A program made the position numbers and the translations under genes. This document shows, one piece after another, positions 42,517 to 51,638 of a stretch of DNA of 64,000 nucleotides (positions within the stretch are counted from its first letter, which is position 1; each line of letters begins with the position of its first letter). Under the pieces are notes generated by a model. That model made no database searches and was not told the DNA's origin. It saw nothing but the letters and a program-made list of their open reading frames with translations. Origin of the DNA: SZUA-36 sp963801195 (GTDB lineage Bacteria; Pseudomonadota; Gammaproteobacteria; Xanthomonadales; SZUA-36); contig CAWDDX010000007.1 of assembly GCA_963801195.1 (NCBI GenBank), forward strand, positions 372,001-436,000, in the 5' to 3' direction.

Positions 42517-42903
42517 ATGGATTCAACGGTAAGACTGGATAAATGGCTTTGGGCTGCGCGTTTTTTCAAAACACGCTCCATCGCCCGCGAATCGGTGTTG
42601 GGTGGCAAGGTGCATTGGAATGGTAACCGGGCCAAGCCCGGGCGTTTACTCAACGTTGGCGATGAGTTGCGTATCCTGCGGGGCGAGGAGGAGTACACGG
42701 TCACGATTGTTGAGCTCACGGGGACCCGCGGCCCGGCCACGACCGCCCTTACACTGTACGAGGAATCAGAGGACAGCCGCCTGAAACGTGAAAAACTCGC
42801 GCAGGAACGCAAACTGGCACGTGAAGAACACGCCGGGCGCGAACGCCGTCCGGACAAACGCCAGCGCCGAAAGCTGATCCGGTTCAAAAATAAGCTCGAC
42901 TAG
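42517..42903 (+). CDS. hslR: Heat shock protein 15 (S4-domain ribosome recycling factor)
   Basis: 128 residues. N-terminal S4 RNA-binding domain (VRLDKWLWAARFFKTRSIARESVLGGKVHWNGNRAKPGRLLNVGDEL) and a highly charged basic C-terminal helix (KREKLAQERKLAREEHAGRERRPDKRQRRKLIRF). Hsp15 rescues 50S subunits carrying peptidyl-tRNA. Flanked on both sides by repeats. Confidence 0.95.
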   Translation: MDSTVRLDKWLWAARFFKTRSIARESVLGGKVHWNGNRAKPGRLLNVGDELRILRGEEEYTVTIVELTGTRGPATTALTLYEESEDSRLKREKLAQERKLAREEHAGRERRPDKRQRRKLIRFKNKLD

Positions 42904-42921
42904 TAGCACTGTCATTCCTGG

Positions 42922-43106
42922 TAGCACCGTCCTCCTAAGCGCACCGTCATCCTAAGCACACCGTCATCCTAAGTAGCACTATCCTCCTAAGTAGCACCAT
43001 CCTCCCAACTAGCATCGTCCTTCCAAGTAGCACCGTCCTCCTAAGTAGCACCGTCATCCCGGCGCAGGCCGGGATGACATTTGTCACCTGCGCCGGGATG
43101 ACGGTG
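42922..43106. repeat. Degenerate 18-bp tandem array ending in a 20-bp inverted repeat
   Basis: Eight to nine units of TAGCACCGTCCTCCTAAG with changes, ending at 43049-43068, the left arm of a palindrome whose right arm is 43087-43106 (CACCGTCATCCCGGCGCAGG and its exact reverse complement). The unit repeats the first ten bases of the palindrome arm. Lies between hslR and mutS. Confidence 0.8.
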
Positions 43107-43135
43107 GACCCTATTAAGAGTTAAAGGGGGGCTAT

Positions 43136-45715
43136 TTAGCGGTCGCGTAGACCCTTGAGCTTATAAATAAGATCCAGCGCGGCCCGCGGCGTCAGCTCAT
43201 CGGGATCGGTATCATCGAGGGCATCGAGCACTGGATTATCCGGTTCCAGCTCAGGTTCCGGCTCTTCATAGGTCGTGAATAAACCCATCTGGGGGCTGGT
43301 ATCATCGCCTTTTTCAAGTTTTGACAACTGGAAGCGGGCGCGTCGCAGCACGTTTTTTGGAATACCTGCCAAGGCCGCGACCTGCAAACCGTAACTCTGG
43401 CTGGCGGGTCCATCGTCGACCGAATGAAGAAAAACGATGCGGTCGCCGTGTTCCACCGCTTTCAGATGCACATTGTGAACAACGTCGATTTGCATTGGAA
43501 GGTGTGTCAATTCAAAATAATGTGTCGCGAACAGGGTGTAGGCGCAGACCTCACGGGCCAGGTATTCAGCCACCGCCCAGGCCAGTGCCAGGCCGTCGTA
43601 CGTACTGGTGCCGCGTCCGATTTCGTCCATCAATACGAGGGAATGTTGACTGGCGCTATGCAGAATGTTGGCCGTTTCCGTCATCTCCACCATGAAGGTC
43701 GAGCGTCCGCGGCTCAGATCGTCTCCCGCGCCGATACGTGTAAAAATCCTGTCCAGCGGGCCGATGACCGCGCTGGACGCCGGCACCCAACTGCCAGTGT
43801 ACGCCAGCAGGCAAATCAGGGCAGTCTGGCGCATGTAAGTCGACTTGCCGCCCATGTTTGGGCCAGTAATGATCAACATCCGGCGTTTCGGATTCATCAG
43901 CGTATCGTTGGGTGTAAAGCTTTCGGTCTGCACATGCTCAATGACCGGGTGACGGCCACCGCGTATGTCGATGCCGGTCTGCTGACTCAGTTCAGGGGAG
44001 CAGAAATCCAGTGTGATGGCGCGTTCTGTAAACGCGCATAAAACATCCAGACGGGCGATCGCCCCGGCCATCGCTTGCAGGGGCTTCAGTTCCGTCTGAA
44101 GTGTGCTGACCAGTTGTTCATAACAGTACTGTTCGCGGGCCTGGGCCCGTTCACGGCTCGAAAGAATGCGGTCTTCAAATGTTTTCAGCTCATCCGTGAT
44201 ATAACGCTCGGCAGCCTTCAATGTCTGGCGGCGTTTGTAATGTAAGGGCACCTTGTTCTGGTGTGCGTGGGTGATTTCAATAAAGTATCCATGCACCCGG
44301 TTGTAACCCACCTTGAGGTTGGCAATACCCGACTCTTCGCGCTGACGGCTTTCGTATTCGAGCAGGAAATCATCCGCGTTTTCCGACAGACCGCGCAGTT
44401 CGTCCAGCTCTGCATCAAAGCCGGCAGCGATCACGCCGCCACTGCGCACGAGGACAGGTGGTTCGTCGACCAGGGCTGCGCTCAGCAATTCATGCAGGTG
44501 CGGCAGGCATTCTATCTGTTCGGCGCACTGATGCAGGGACTCGCGGTTGGCCCCGACGAGGCAGGATTTGATGTCCGGCAACACCCCGAGTGTCTGCCGC
44601 AGCGTCGTCAGGTCGCGGGGCCGCGCTGAGCCCAGTGCGACCCTGGCGAGAATTCGTTCGATATCGCCCACCACGCGAAATTGTGAACGCAATGATTCAT
44701 ACAGACGTGTATCGAGCAAAACGCCGATCATTCTGTGACGTAACTGCAAGCGCTCGCGGTCACGTATCGGTTCGGCGATCCAGCGCCTCAGCAAACGGCC
44801 GCCCATCGGTGTAATGGTTGAATCCATGATGCCGGCGAGGGTGTGTTCGTGACGGCCCTCGGGGTGGTGCAACAATTCGAGATTACGTCTTGTTGCGGCA
44901 TCCAGATGCAAGTGAGTGTGCGGGTTCTCCATCTGGATGGCGCGCAGATGGGGCAAAGCGGTGCGCTGTGTTTCCTGTGCATACTGGAGCAGTGCTCCCC
45001 CCGCCGCGATGGCGGCCGGTTCATCTTCGATACCAAAACCTGCCAGGTCGCGGGTGCCGAACTGCTCGGTCAACAGGTGGTGGGAAGACTCAGGGTCGAA
45101 ATGCCAGGGTGCCCGTTTTCGGAGACCGCGCTGCGCCGAAAACGATGCCGCCCAATCGGCGTCCTCGGGAATCAACAATTCCGCTGGCAGCAACCGTTCC
45201 AACTGGGTTTCGAGTTCTTCGGCGGTGCTTACAAGGCGGGTCAGGAATCGACCGGAAGACAGATCCATCCACGCCAGCGCCATGGATTTGCCAATCTTTG
45301 CCGCTGCGGCAAGCAGGTTATCCTGGCGGCCGGACAACAGGGCTTCGTCGGTGACGGTCCCGGGCGTGACGATACGCACAACCTTGCGATCTACGATGCC
45401 CTTGCCGGCGGTCGGTTCGCTCACCTGCTCACAAATGGCGGCCGATTCACCCTTGCGTATCAACTTGACCAGGTAACCATCCAGCGCATGGAATGGGATA
45501 CCGGCCATCGGGATCGGCGCGCCCGCCGACATGCCGCGGCTGGTCAGCGTGATATCCAGCAATTTGGCTGCGCGCCGGGCGTCCTCGTAGAATACCTCGT
45601 AAAAGTCTCCCATCCTGAACAAAAGAAGGATATCCGGATAGTCCGCCTTGATACGCAGATATTGCTGCATCAGCGGTGTGTGGGAAGATTGTTCTGAAAC
45701 GGCTGGAGATGGCAT
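43136..45715 (-). CDS. mutS: DNA mismatch repair protein MutS
   Basis: 859 residues. Mismatch-recognition GDFYEVFYEDA (Phe-x-Glu), clamp and ABC-ATPase with TGPNMGGKSTYMRQ (Walker A), FTRIGAGDDLSRGRSTFMVEMTETANIL (signature), LMDEIGRGTSTYDGLALAWAV (Walker B), and LFATHYFELTHL. Reads away from cinA-like pncC. Confidence 0.98.
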   Translation of the reverse strand: MPSPAVSEQSSHTPLMQQYLRIKADYPDILLLFRMGDFYEVFYEDARRAAKLLDITLTSRGMSAGAPIPMAGIPFHALDGYLVKLIRKGESAAICEQVSEPTAGKGIVDRKVVRIVTPGTVTDEALLSGRQDNLLAAAAKIGKSMALAWMDLSSGRFLTRLVSTAEELETQLERLLPAELLIPEDADWAASFSAQRGLRKRAPWHFDPESSHHLLTEQFGTRDLAGFGIEDEPAAIAAGGALLQYAQETQRTALPHLRAIQMENPHTHLHLDAATRRNLELLHHPEGRHEHTLAGIMDSTITPMGGRLLRRWIAEPIRDRERLQLRHRMIGVLLDTRLYESLRSQFRVVGDIERILARVALGSARPRDLTTLRQTLGVLPDIKSCLVGANRESLHQCAEQIECLPHLHELLSAALVDEPPVLVRSGGVIAAGFDAELDELRGLSENADDFLLEYESRQREESGIANLKVGYNRVHGYFIEITHAHQNKVPLHYKRRQTLKAAERYITDELKTFEDRILSSRERAQAREQYCYEQLVSTLQTELKPLQAMAGAIARLDVLCAFTERAITLDFCSPELSQQTGIDIRGGRHPVIEHVQTESFTPNDTLMNPKRRMLIITGPNMGGKSTYMRQTALICLLAYTGSWVPASSAVIGPLDRIFTRIGAGDDLSRGRSTFMVEMTETANILHSASQHSLVLMDEIGRGTSTYDGLALAWAVAEYLAREVCAYTLFATHYFELTHLPMQIDVVHNVHLKAVEHGDRIVFLHSVDDGPASQSYGLQVAALAGIPKNVLRRARFQLSKLEKGDDTSPQMGLFTTYEEPEPELEPDNPVLDALDDTDPDELTPRAALDLIYKLKGLRDR

Positions 45716-45810
45716 CGCGGAAAGTGTAACGTAGGAAGCCGCGGGTGACTATAACGTGTCCGCCAAAGTTTTGGAATCAACAGCCCCGATGACAGGATGG
45801 TACCGAATCG

Positions 45811-46314
45811 ATGTCGGAATTTGAAACGCGTGTTGAAGAACTGTTAAAACAAATTGCGGAGCGCCTGACGATGCGCAACTGGCGTATGGCAACGGCTGAA
45901 TCCTGTACCGGTGGATGGATCGCCAAGTGTTGTACCGACGTGGTGGGTAGCTCCGGGTGGTTTGACCGGGGGTATGTGACCTACAGTTATGCTGCAAAGG
46001 AACAGATGCTGGGTGTCTCGCATGACGACCTCGTCAAGTATGGCGCAGTCAGCGAACAGATAGCCGCGCAAATGGCACTGGGCGCCAAACGGCACTCCAG
46101 GGCCGCCGTTATCGTGTCCGCTACCGGTATTGCGGGGCCGGGTGGCGGCATGCCGGGAAAGCCGGTTGGCCTGGTGCATTTTGGCTGGTGTATCGGTGAT
46201 CTGCCCGTGGTTTGCGATGCGTCAGTGTTTACGGGTGATCGCGATGGCGTGCGTCAGCAGACGGTTATACACGCCTTACAGGGCATTGCTTCACGTTTGA
46301 GTGCCATGGGCTGA
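45811..46314 (+). CDS. pncC: Nicotinamide-nucleotide amidase (CinA C-terminal domain)
   Basis: 167 residues, CinA_C domain only: MATAESCTGGWIAKCCTDVVGSSGWFDRGYVTYSYAAKEQMLGV and VSATGIAGPGGGMPGKPVGLVHFGW. PncC hydrolyses nicotinamide mononucleotide to nicotinic acid mononucleotide to recycle NAD. The adjacent order mutS/pncC/recA is a common gammaproteobacterial arrangement. Confidence 0.93.
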   Translation: MSEFETRVEELLKQIAERLTMRNWRMATAESCTGGWIAKCCTDVVGSSGWFDRGYVTYSYAAKEQMLGVSHDDLVKYGAVSEQIAAQMALGAKRHSRAAVIVSATGIAGPGGGMPGKPVGLVHFGWCIGDLPVVCDASVFTGDRDGVRQQTVIHALQGIASRLSAMG

Positions 46315-46479
46315 CACATTAAAAAAGCGGCTTTTTGGGATTATCGCAATTTGAGAACAAGTTGATGCACACTACACCCAACGAAAGAACCCCGGGTGAT
46401 ACGTGAAGCAATTGCTACCGGTCTGAAGTAGATTTCCACCATTTGTCGTAGGAATATGAAGTGCTGATCGAAACGGGGC

Positions 46480-46508
46480 TTAAGACACACACAGCCCTGT
46501 GTCATAAT
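46480..46508 (+). promoter_or_regulatory. recA promoter with a palindrome in the spacer
   Basis: TTAAGA (46480-46485), 17 bases, CATAAT (46503-46508). The spacer holds ACACAG-CC-CTGTGT (46489-46502), an obvious operator position. It differs from the E. coli LexA box CTGT-N8-ACAG, but the inverted CTGT arms may be a LexA site of other type. TTG start of recA follows 58 bases on. Confidence 0.5.
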
Positions 46509-46565
46509 GCTGCTGGGTAGGCCGCGCAGCGGCAAATACCAGTTAAATTCAAAGGAGAGTAACAG

Positions 46566-47603
46566 TTGGATAACAACAAAAAGCAGGCGCTGACAGCAGC
46601 GTTGTCACAGATTGAAAAGCAGTTCGGCAAGGGCGCCATCATGCGTATGGGCGATGGTTCACCACAGAAAAACGTCGAAGTGATCTCCACCGGGTCATTG
46701 GCAATCGATGTCGCGCTCGGTATTGGCGGTTTGCCGCGTGGACGCGTAGTAGAAATCTATGGTCCCGAGTCGAGCGGTAAAACAACCCTGACCCTGCAGG
46801 TGATCGCAGAAGCGCAAAAACTCGGTGGCACGGCCGCTTTCGTCGATGCGGAACACGCACTCGACCCGCAGTATGCCGAAAACCTCGGTGTCAACGTGGA
46901 AGACCTGCTTGTTTCGCAACCGGATACCGGTGAGCAGGCCCTGGAGATCACGGATATGCTGGTGCGCTCCGGTGCGGTAGATATAGTGGTGGTGGATTCC
47001 GTCGCGGCCCTGACACCCAAGGCTGAAATTGAGGGTGAAATGGGTGATCGTCACGTTGGTCTGCAGGCCCGTCTGATGTCGCAGGCGTTGCGCAAACTGA
47101 CAGCCAATATTCAGCGCTCCAATTGCATGGTGGTTTTCATCAACCAGATCCGCATGAAGATCGGTGTGATGTTTGGTAGCCCGGAAACGACCACCGGCGG
47201 AAACGCGCTTAAATTCTATTCATCCGTGCGTCTGGATATCCGCCGCATCGGGGCGATCAAGAAGGGTGACGAAGTCATCGGTAACGAGACACGGGTCAAG
47301 GTTGTCAAGAACAAGATGGCCCCGCCCTTCAAACAGGCGGAGTTCGAGATACTGTATGGCAAGGGTATCTCCAAGCTCGGAGAGTTGCTCGATCTTGGCG
47401 CAGCCAACGGTATCGTCGAAAAGGCCGGTGCCTGGTACAGCTACGAGAAAGACAGGATTGGCCAGGGCAAGGAAAACGCCCGGGCGTTCCTGGAAGAACA
47501 TCCTGAAATGGCAACAGAGATCGAGGCCCGTTTGCGCGCCCTGTTACTGCCTAAGTTGGAACCCAGGAAAGAGTCTCCGCAACCGGAACCCGTAGAAGCT
47601 TAA
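46566..47603 (+). CDS. recA: Recombinase RecA
   Basis: 345 residues, TTG start preceded by AAGGAG. Walker A GPESSGKTTL, motif DNNKKQALTAALSQIEKQFGKGAIMRMG, L1/L2 loops and EIEGEMGDRHVGLQARLMSQALRK are all present. No intein. First of recA-recX-alaS-csrA. The C-terminal tail is acidic. Confidence 0.99.
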   Translation: MDNNKKQALTAALSQIEKQFGKGAIMRMGDGSPQKNVEVISTGSLAIDVALGIGGLPRGRVVEIYGPESSGKTTLTLQVIAEAQKLGGTAAFVDAEHALDPQYAENLGVNVEDLLVSQPDTGEQALEITDMLVRSGAVDIVVVDSVAALTPKAEIEGEMGDRHVGLQARLMSQALRKLTANIQRSNCMVVFINQIRMKIGVMFGSPETTTGGNALKFYSSVRLDIRRIGAIKKGDEVIGNETRVKVVKNKMAPPFKQAEFEILYGKGISKLGELLDLGAANGIVEKAGAWYSYEKDRIGQGKENARAFLEEHPEMATEIEARLRALLLPKLEPRKESPQPEPVEA

Positions 47604-47614
47604 TCCGGGGGTGC

Positions 47615-48088
47615 GTGGTGCGTGGCAGGTCTGCGCGTGAATTGACGGAAACCGAGGTGATTGATATCGCGGTGCGTTACCTGGCACGCCGCGAATACGG
47701 CGTAGAAGAGCTCAGGCAAAAGCTCATGCAGCGCGGCGCCGGATCAGAAATCGCCGGAAAGGTGGTGGAAGATCTCGCCAATGAAAACCTGGTTTCCGAT
47801 CAGCGTTTCACGGAGATGTTTGTCCGCACACGTATGCACCAACTTAACGGACCGGTAAAAATACGCGGTCAACTGCGTGGACTCGGTGTTTCCGACCAAT
47901 TGATTGCCCAGGCGATGCCCGATGAACGGGACACCTGGTTTGAGATCGCAAGCAAGTGGGCAGGGAAACGCAGTCACGGCGAACTGGACTACGCAGGGCG
48001 CGTAAAACTTTACCGCGGCCTGATCAACCGGGGGTTTACCCACGAGCAGGCAAATGCCGCCCTGGACCGTCTAAATTCAACTGATTGA
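47615..48088 (+). CDS. recX: RecA regulator RecX
   Basis: 157 residues. Three-helix repeats with ARREYGVEELRQKLMQRG and VSDQRFTEMFVRTRMHQLNGPVKIRGQLRGLGVSDQLI, the RecX fold that caps RecA filaments. It starts 11 bases after recA and is likely translated by read-through. Confidence 0.95.
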   Translation: MVRGRSARELTETEVIDIAVRYLARREYGVEELRQKLMQRGAGSEIAGKVVEDLANENLVSDQRFTEMFVRTRMHQLNGPVKIRGQLRGLGVSDQLIAQAMPDERDTWFEIASKWAGKRSHGELDYAGRVKLYRGLINRGFTHEQANAALDRLNSTD

Positions 48089-48171
48089 TTCCTTCATCAG
48101 CCATGTTTCTGTAAACTGTCAGGCCCATTACGCGCTGGCAGCGTTTTTTATCGTTTTTAGGCAGGGAAATT

Positions 48172-50814
48172 TTGAAAACAACAGCTGAAATTCGCCAGGC
48201 TTTCCTGGACTTTTTTGCCGCCCGGCAGCACGAGGTGGTGTCTTCCAGTTCGCTGGTTCCGGCCAACGACCCGACATTGCTTTTTACCAACGCCGGCATG
48301 GTCCAGTTCAAGGACGTATTTCTCGGTGCAGAGAAACGTACAAAGCTGCGCGCGGTGACCTCCCAAAAATGTGTCCGCGCAGGTGGCAAGCACAACGACC
48401 TCGACCAGGTGGGTTATACCGCCCGTCACCACACGTTTTTCGAAATGCTGGGAAATTTCAGTTTTGGTGATTATTTCAAAAAGGATGCCATCCGTTTTGC
48501 CTGGAGCCTCCTGACCGAAGACTATGGTCTCGATAAGGACCGTTTGTGGGTGACGATCTATCACACGGATGACGAGGCCTACGACATCTGGAGACATGAT
48601 ATCGGATTGGCGGCAGAGCGTGTGATCCGTATCGGCGACAAACCGGGCGGTCATCAATTCGACAGCGATAATTTCTGGGCCATGGGCGATACCGGTCCCT
48701 GTGGTCCCTGCAGTGAAATATTCTATGACCACGGTCCGGATTACGAGGGTGGCTTGCCCGGAACGGAGGACGAGGACGGTGGCCGCTACGTTGAAATCTG
48801 GAACCTGGTCTTCATGCAGTTTGACCGCTCTGGAGACGGCACATTGACGCCATTGCCCAAACCCTGTGTCGACACCGGCATGGGACTCGAACGGCTTGCA
48901 GCGGTGCTGCAGGGCGTGCACAGCAACTACGAGACCGACCTTTTCCAGGCCCTGATCAAGAGCGCGGCAAAGCTGACCAATACGACGGACCTGACCAACA
49001 AATCTCTCAATGTCATTGCCGACCACATCCGCGCCTGCGCCTTCCTGATAGCCGATGGTGTATTGCCGTCGAACGAGGGTCGCGGATACGTGCTACGGCG
49101 CATTATCCGGCGGGCCATAAGACACGGCTTCAAACTGGGTCAGAAAAATCCGTTTTTCGCGGGAATGACTGCAACGCTGGTGGAACAGATGGGGGCTGCT
49201 TACCCGTCACTGAGCAAGCAACAAGCATTCATCACGGCCACACTGGAAGACGAAGAGAAGCGCTTTGCAGCCACGCTGGACAAGGGCTTGGGCCTGCTGA
49301 ACAACGTCATGGCCAAAGCTCAGGCAGCACACGGCAAAATCGATGGTGAAGTCGCGTTTACGCTTTACGATACCTATGGTTTTCCATTGGATCTGACCCA
49401 GGATATCGCCCGCGAAAAAGACCTCGAGGTCGATCTTGAGGGTTTTAATCTCGAGATGGAGAAACAGCGTGAACGCGGCCGCGCTGCCGGCCAGTTCCAG
49501 CACAAGGACCAGATATCAGCGGATGCCGTGAAAACATTCCCGGTCACGCGTTTTCTTGGTTACGAGCAGCTTTCAACCGACCGGGCCGTCATTGCCGGTA
49601 TCCTGGTGGACGGTCAGTTGGTCGATCAGGTCAGTAAAGGTGATTCGGCTGTGCTGGTCCTGGACCAGACCCCTTTTTACGCGGAGTCCGGTGGCCAGGT
49701 GGGTGACACCGGTACTATCAGCACAGCAGATACGCAATTCGAAGTGCTCGATACGGTCAAGCTGGGTGGGACGTTCTTTGGTCATATCGGCCGGATGACC
49801 GATGGTGTTCTGAAACCGGACCAGCAGGTAGTGGCCGAAGTGGATGCCCGGCGGCGTCAGTCGATCGTCATCCACCACTCCGCCACGCATCTGATGCACC
49901 GTGCATTGCGGGATATCCTCGGAACCCACGTGGAACAGAAAGGCTCGCTGGTCGCACCCGACCATACGCGTTTCGATTTTTCCCACCCAAGGCAACTTAG
50001 CATGGACGAGTTGCAGCAAATTGAACGTCATGTAAATGACGCGATCCGGGTCAATCCCCTGTCGGTTTCCGAGGTCATGAGTTTTGACGATGCATTGAAA
50101 ACCGGCGCGATGGCGCTGTTTGGCGAAAAATACGGTGACAGGGTGAGGGTTTTGAAGTTTGGAGACCTGTCTACAGAGCTTTGTGGCGGCACGCACGTAA
50201 ACAGGGTGGGGGAGATCGGATTGTTCAAGATTATCTCCGAATCCGCTATCGGTTCCGGTGTACGGCGTATTATGGCCGTAGCGGGACAAGCCGCTGTGGA
50301 TCATATCCAGAGCATGGAACGGCAACTTCAGTCGGTCGCGCATACCCTGAAAGTGGGCCCTGAAGCTACCCCAGCGCGGTTGAAACAGGTGATGGAACGT
50401 AACCATCAACTGGAAAAAGAAGTGTCCGCGCTGAAGTCCAGTATGGCCAGTTCCGGTAGTGACAGTTTGCTCAAAAATGCAAATGAAATCAATGGTATAA
50501 AGGTTCTGGCCGCGCGCATGGATGATCTCGATGCAAGTGGTCTTAGAGACAGTGTCGATCACCTCAAGGACCGCCTGGGCAGTGCCGTTGTGGTGCTTTC
50601 CAGTGTTGAAGGTGAGAAGGTCAGAATAGCCGTTGGTGTCAGTAAAGACTTGACTGCTCGGATAAAAGCAGGAATTCTGGTAAACTTTATTGCAAAGCAG
50701 GTTGGCGGAAAAGGTGGGGGACGTCCCGATTTTGCCCAGGCGGGAGGCGATCGTCCGGATTTATTGGACGAAGCGCTTTCCACTGTGTCGCCCTGGGTAG
50801 CTGACCAGACTTGA
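48172..50814 (+). CDS. alaS: Alanyl-tRNA synthetase
   Basis: 880 residues, TTG start with GGGA upstream. Class II catalytic core, editing domain with HHSATHLMHRAL and CGGTHV (four metal ligands), and C-Ala domain at the end (GKGGGRPDFAQAGG). The editing motif is intact, so Ser and Gly mischarging is corrected. Confidence 0.98.
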   Translation: MKTTAEIRQAFLDFFAARQHEVVSSSSLVPANDPTLLFTNAGMVQFKDVFLGAEKRTKLRAVTSQKCVRAGGKHNDLDQVGYTARHHTFFEMLGNFSFGDYFKKDAIRFAWSLLTEDYGLDKDRLWVTIYHTDDEAYDIWRHDIGLAAERVIRIGDKPGGHQFDSDNFWAMGDTGPCGPCSEIFYDHGPDYEGGLPGTEDEDGGRYVEIWNLVFMQFDRSGDGTLTPLPKPCVDTGMGLERLAAVLQGVHSNYETDLFQALIKSAAKLTNTTDLTNKSLNVIADHIRACAFLIADGVLPSNEGRGYVLRRIIRRAIRHGFKLGQKNPFFAGMTATLVEQMGAAYPSLSKQQAFITATLEDEEKRFAATLDKGLGLLNNVMAKAQAAHGKIDGEVAFTLYDTYGFPLDLTQDIAREKDLEVDLEGFNLEMEKQRERGRAAGQFQHKDQISADAVKTFPVTRFLGYEQLSTDRAVIAGILVDGQLVDQVSKGDSAVLVLDQTPFYAESGGQVGDTGTISTADTQFEVLDTVKLGGTFFGHIGRMTDGVLKPDQQVVAEVDARRRQSIVIHHSATHLMHRALRDILGTHVEQKGSLVAPDHTRFDFSHPRQLSMDELQQIERHVNDAIRVNPLSVSEVMSFDDALKTGAMALFGEKYGDRVRVLKFGDLSTELCGGTHVNRVGEIGLFKIISESAIGSGVRRIMAVAGQAAVDHIQSMERQLQSVAHTLKVGPEATPARLKQVMERNHQLEKEVSALKSSMASSGSDSLLKNANEINGIKVLAARMDDLDASGLRDSVDHLKDRLGSAVVVLSSVEGEKVRIAVGVSKDLTARIKAGILVNFIAKQVGGKGGGRPDFAQAGGDRPDLLDEALSTVSPWVADQT

Positions 50815-50830
50815 TGTTACCAGCACAATA

Positions 50831-50862
50831 GTTTGTGCCTAATGGGCATAGACTTACTATAA
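50831..50862 (+). promoter_or_regulatory. Probable csrA promoter
   Basis: TTGTGC (50833-50838) with TACTAT (50855-50860, 16-base spacer) or CTATAA (50857-50862, 18). A leader of ~45 bases before csrA contains AGGGA (50867) and the AAGGAAGG Shine-Dalgarno, both possible CsrA-binding GGA sites. Confidence 0.5.
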
Positions 50863-50911
50863 AAACAGGGATAAGGTGCTTAAAAAGGCCTGACACCAAA
50901 GGAAGGTACGC

Positions 50912-51109
50912 ATGCTTATACTAACAAGACGAGTTGGGGAAAAGCTCGTAATTGGAGAAAATGTGACAATTACCGTTCTGGGGGTAAAAGGCAACCAGAT
51001 TCGCATCGGTATCGACGCGCCACCCGAAGTACAAGTACATCGCGAAGAAATTTTTCAGCGAATTCTTAAAGAAAGGGAAGAGTTGGGCGGTAAACGCGGT
51101 ATCAAGTAA
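50912..51109 (+). CDS. csrA: Carbon storage regulator CsrA
   Basis: 65 residues. MLILTRRVGEKLVIGENVTITVLGVKGNQIRIGIDAPPEVQVHREEIF is the full domain, with Leu4, Arg6, Arg7 and Arg44, which contact the A(N)GGA of RNA targets. Dimer binds mRNA leaders to block or stabilise translation and is titrated by GGA-rich small RNAs, two candidates of which are at 23438-23660 and 23886-24054. Ribosome binding AAGGAAGG overlaps the GGA motif, suggesting self-control, as known in E. coli. Confidence 0.98.
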   Translation: MLILTRRVGEKLVIGENVTITVLGVKGNQIRIGIDAPPEVQVHREEIFQRILKEREELGGKRGIK

Positions 51110-51246
51110 TACACATTTATTCTTTACCCGGAATAGAGGAACCGGTATGCTTCGCATCCCGGTTTTTTTGATCCTTAAAGAACGGAATTGCGCCCCATCA
51201 CGGGCGGCTAAAACGACGAATAGTCTACAACGCAATATTAGATTAT

Positions 51247-51337
51247 GGAGAGGTGGCCGAGTGGCTGAAGGCGCTCCCCTGCTAAGGGAGTATGGGTCAA
51301 AAGCCCATCGAGGGTTCGAATCCCTCCCTCTCCGCCA
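51247..51337 (+). tRNA. tRNA-Ser (GCT)
   Basis: 91 bases including encoded CCA. Acceptor stem GGAGAGG/CCTCTCC, long variable arm (class II), anticodon loop CTGCTAA with GCT at positions 34-36, T loop TTCGAAT. It reads AGC/AGU codons. Follows csrA, the common gamma position. Confidence 0.97.
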
Positions 51338-51378
51338 GATACAAAAAACCCCGCAAACGCGGGGTTTTTTGTATCTGG
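51335..51378 (+). terminator. 20-bp perfect inverted repeat terminator overlapping the tRNA 3' end
   Basis: Arms of 20 bases (51335-51354 and 51359-51378) with a 4-base AAAC loop; the stem contains CCCCGC-GCGGGG followed by TTTTTT, so it is a strong intrinsic terminator. It begins at the CCA end. Confidence 0.9.
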
Positions 51379-51545
51379 CGAAAAGGTTGGTTTGACGAGA
51401 ATCCCGGTGCGAAGCACCAGGGTTCGATTACCGGGCAGGATAGCCCGGGAAGACGTCGACGCAGGAGACGCCCGCAGGGCGAGGGTCGGGGACAAGGTGA
51501 GACCGGGAACCGGTCGAGAGGGCGGCCTGGGCCGCGGCCCGGGTC

Positions 51546-51575
51546 AATCCCTCCCTCTCCCCCGCAAACGCGGGG
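51546..51575 (+). repeat. Partial duplicate of the tRNA-Ser 3' end plus terminator
   Basis: AATCCCTCCCTCTCC (identical to 51319-51333) is fused to CCCGCAAACGCGGGG (like 51350-51364), omitting ~16 bases in between. The GC-rich 51379-51545 separates the copies. Compatible with a relic of site-specific integration or local duplication at the tRNA gene. Confidence 0.55.
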
Positions 51576-51638
51576 ATTTCCATATCAGCTGCAGAACCTG
51601 GCCACATGCAGCAAGCTGCATACGGCATTCGGATACGT

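Noticed and set aside
46489..46502. E. coli-type LexA box at recA
   Set aside because: The required CTGT-N8-ACAG order is not present; only an inverted CTGTGT palindrome is found.
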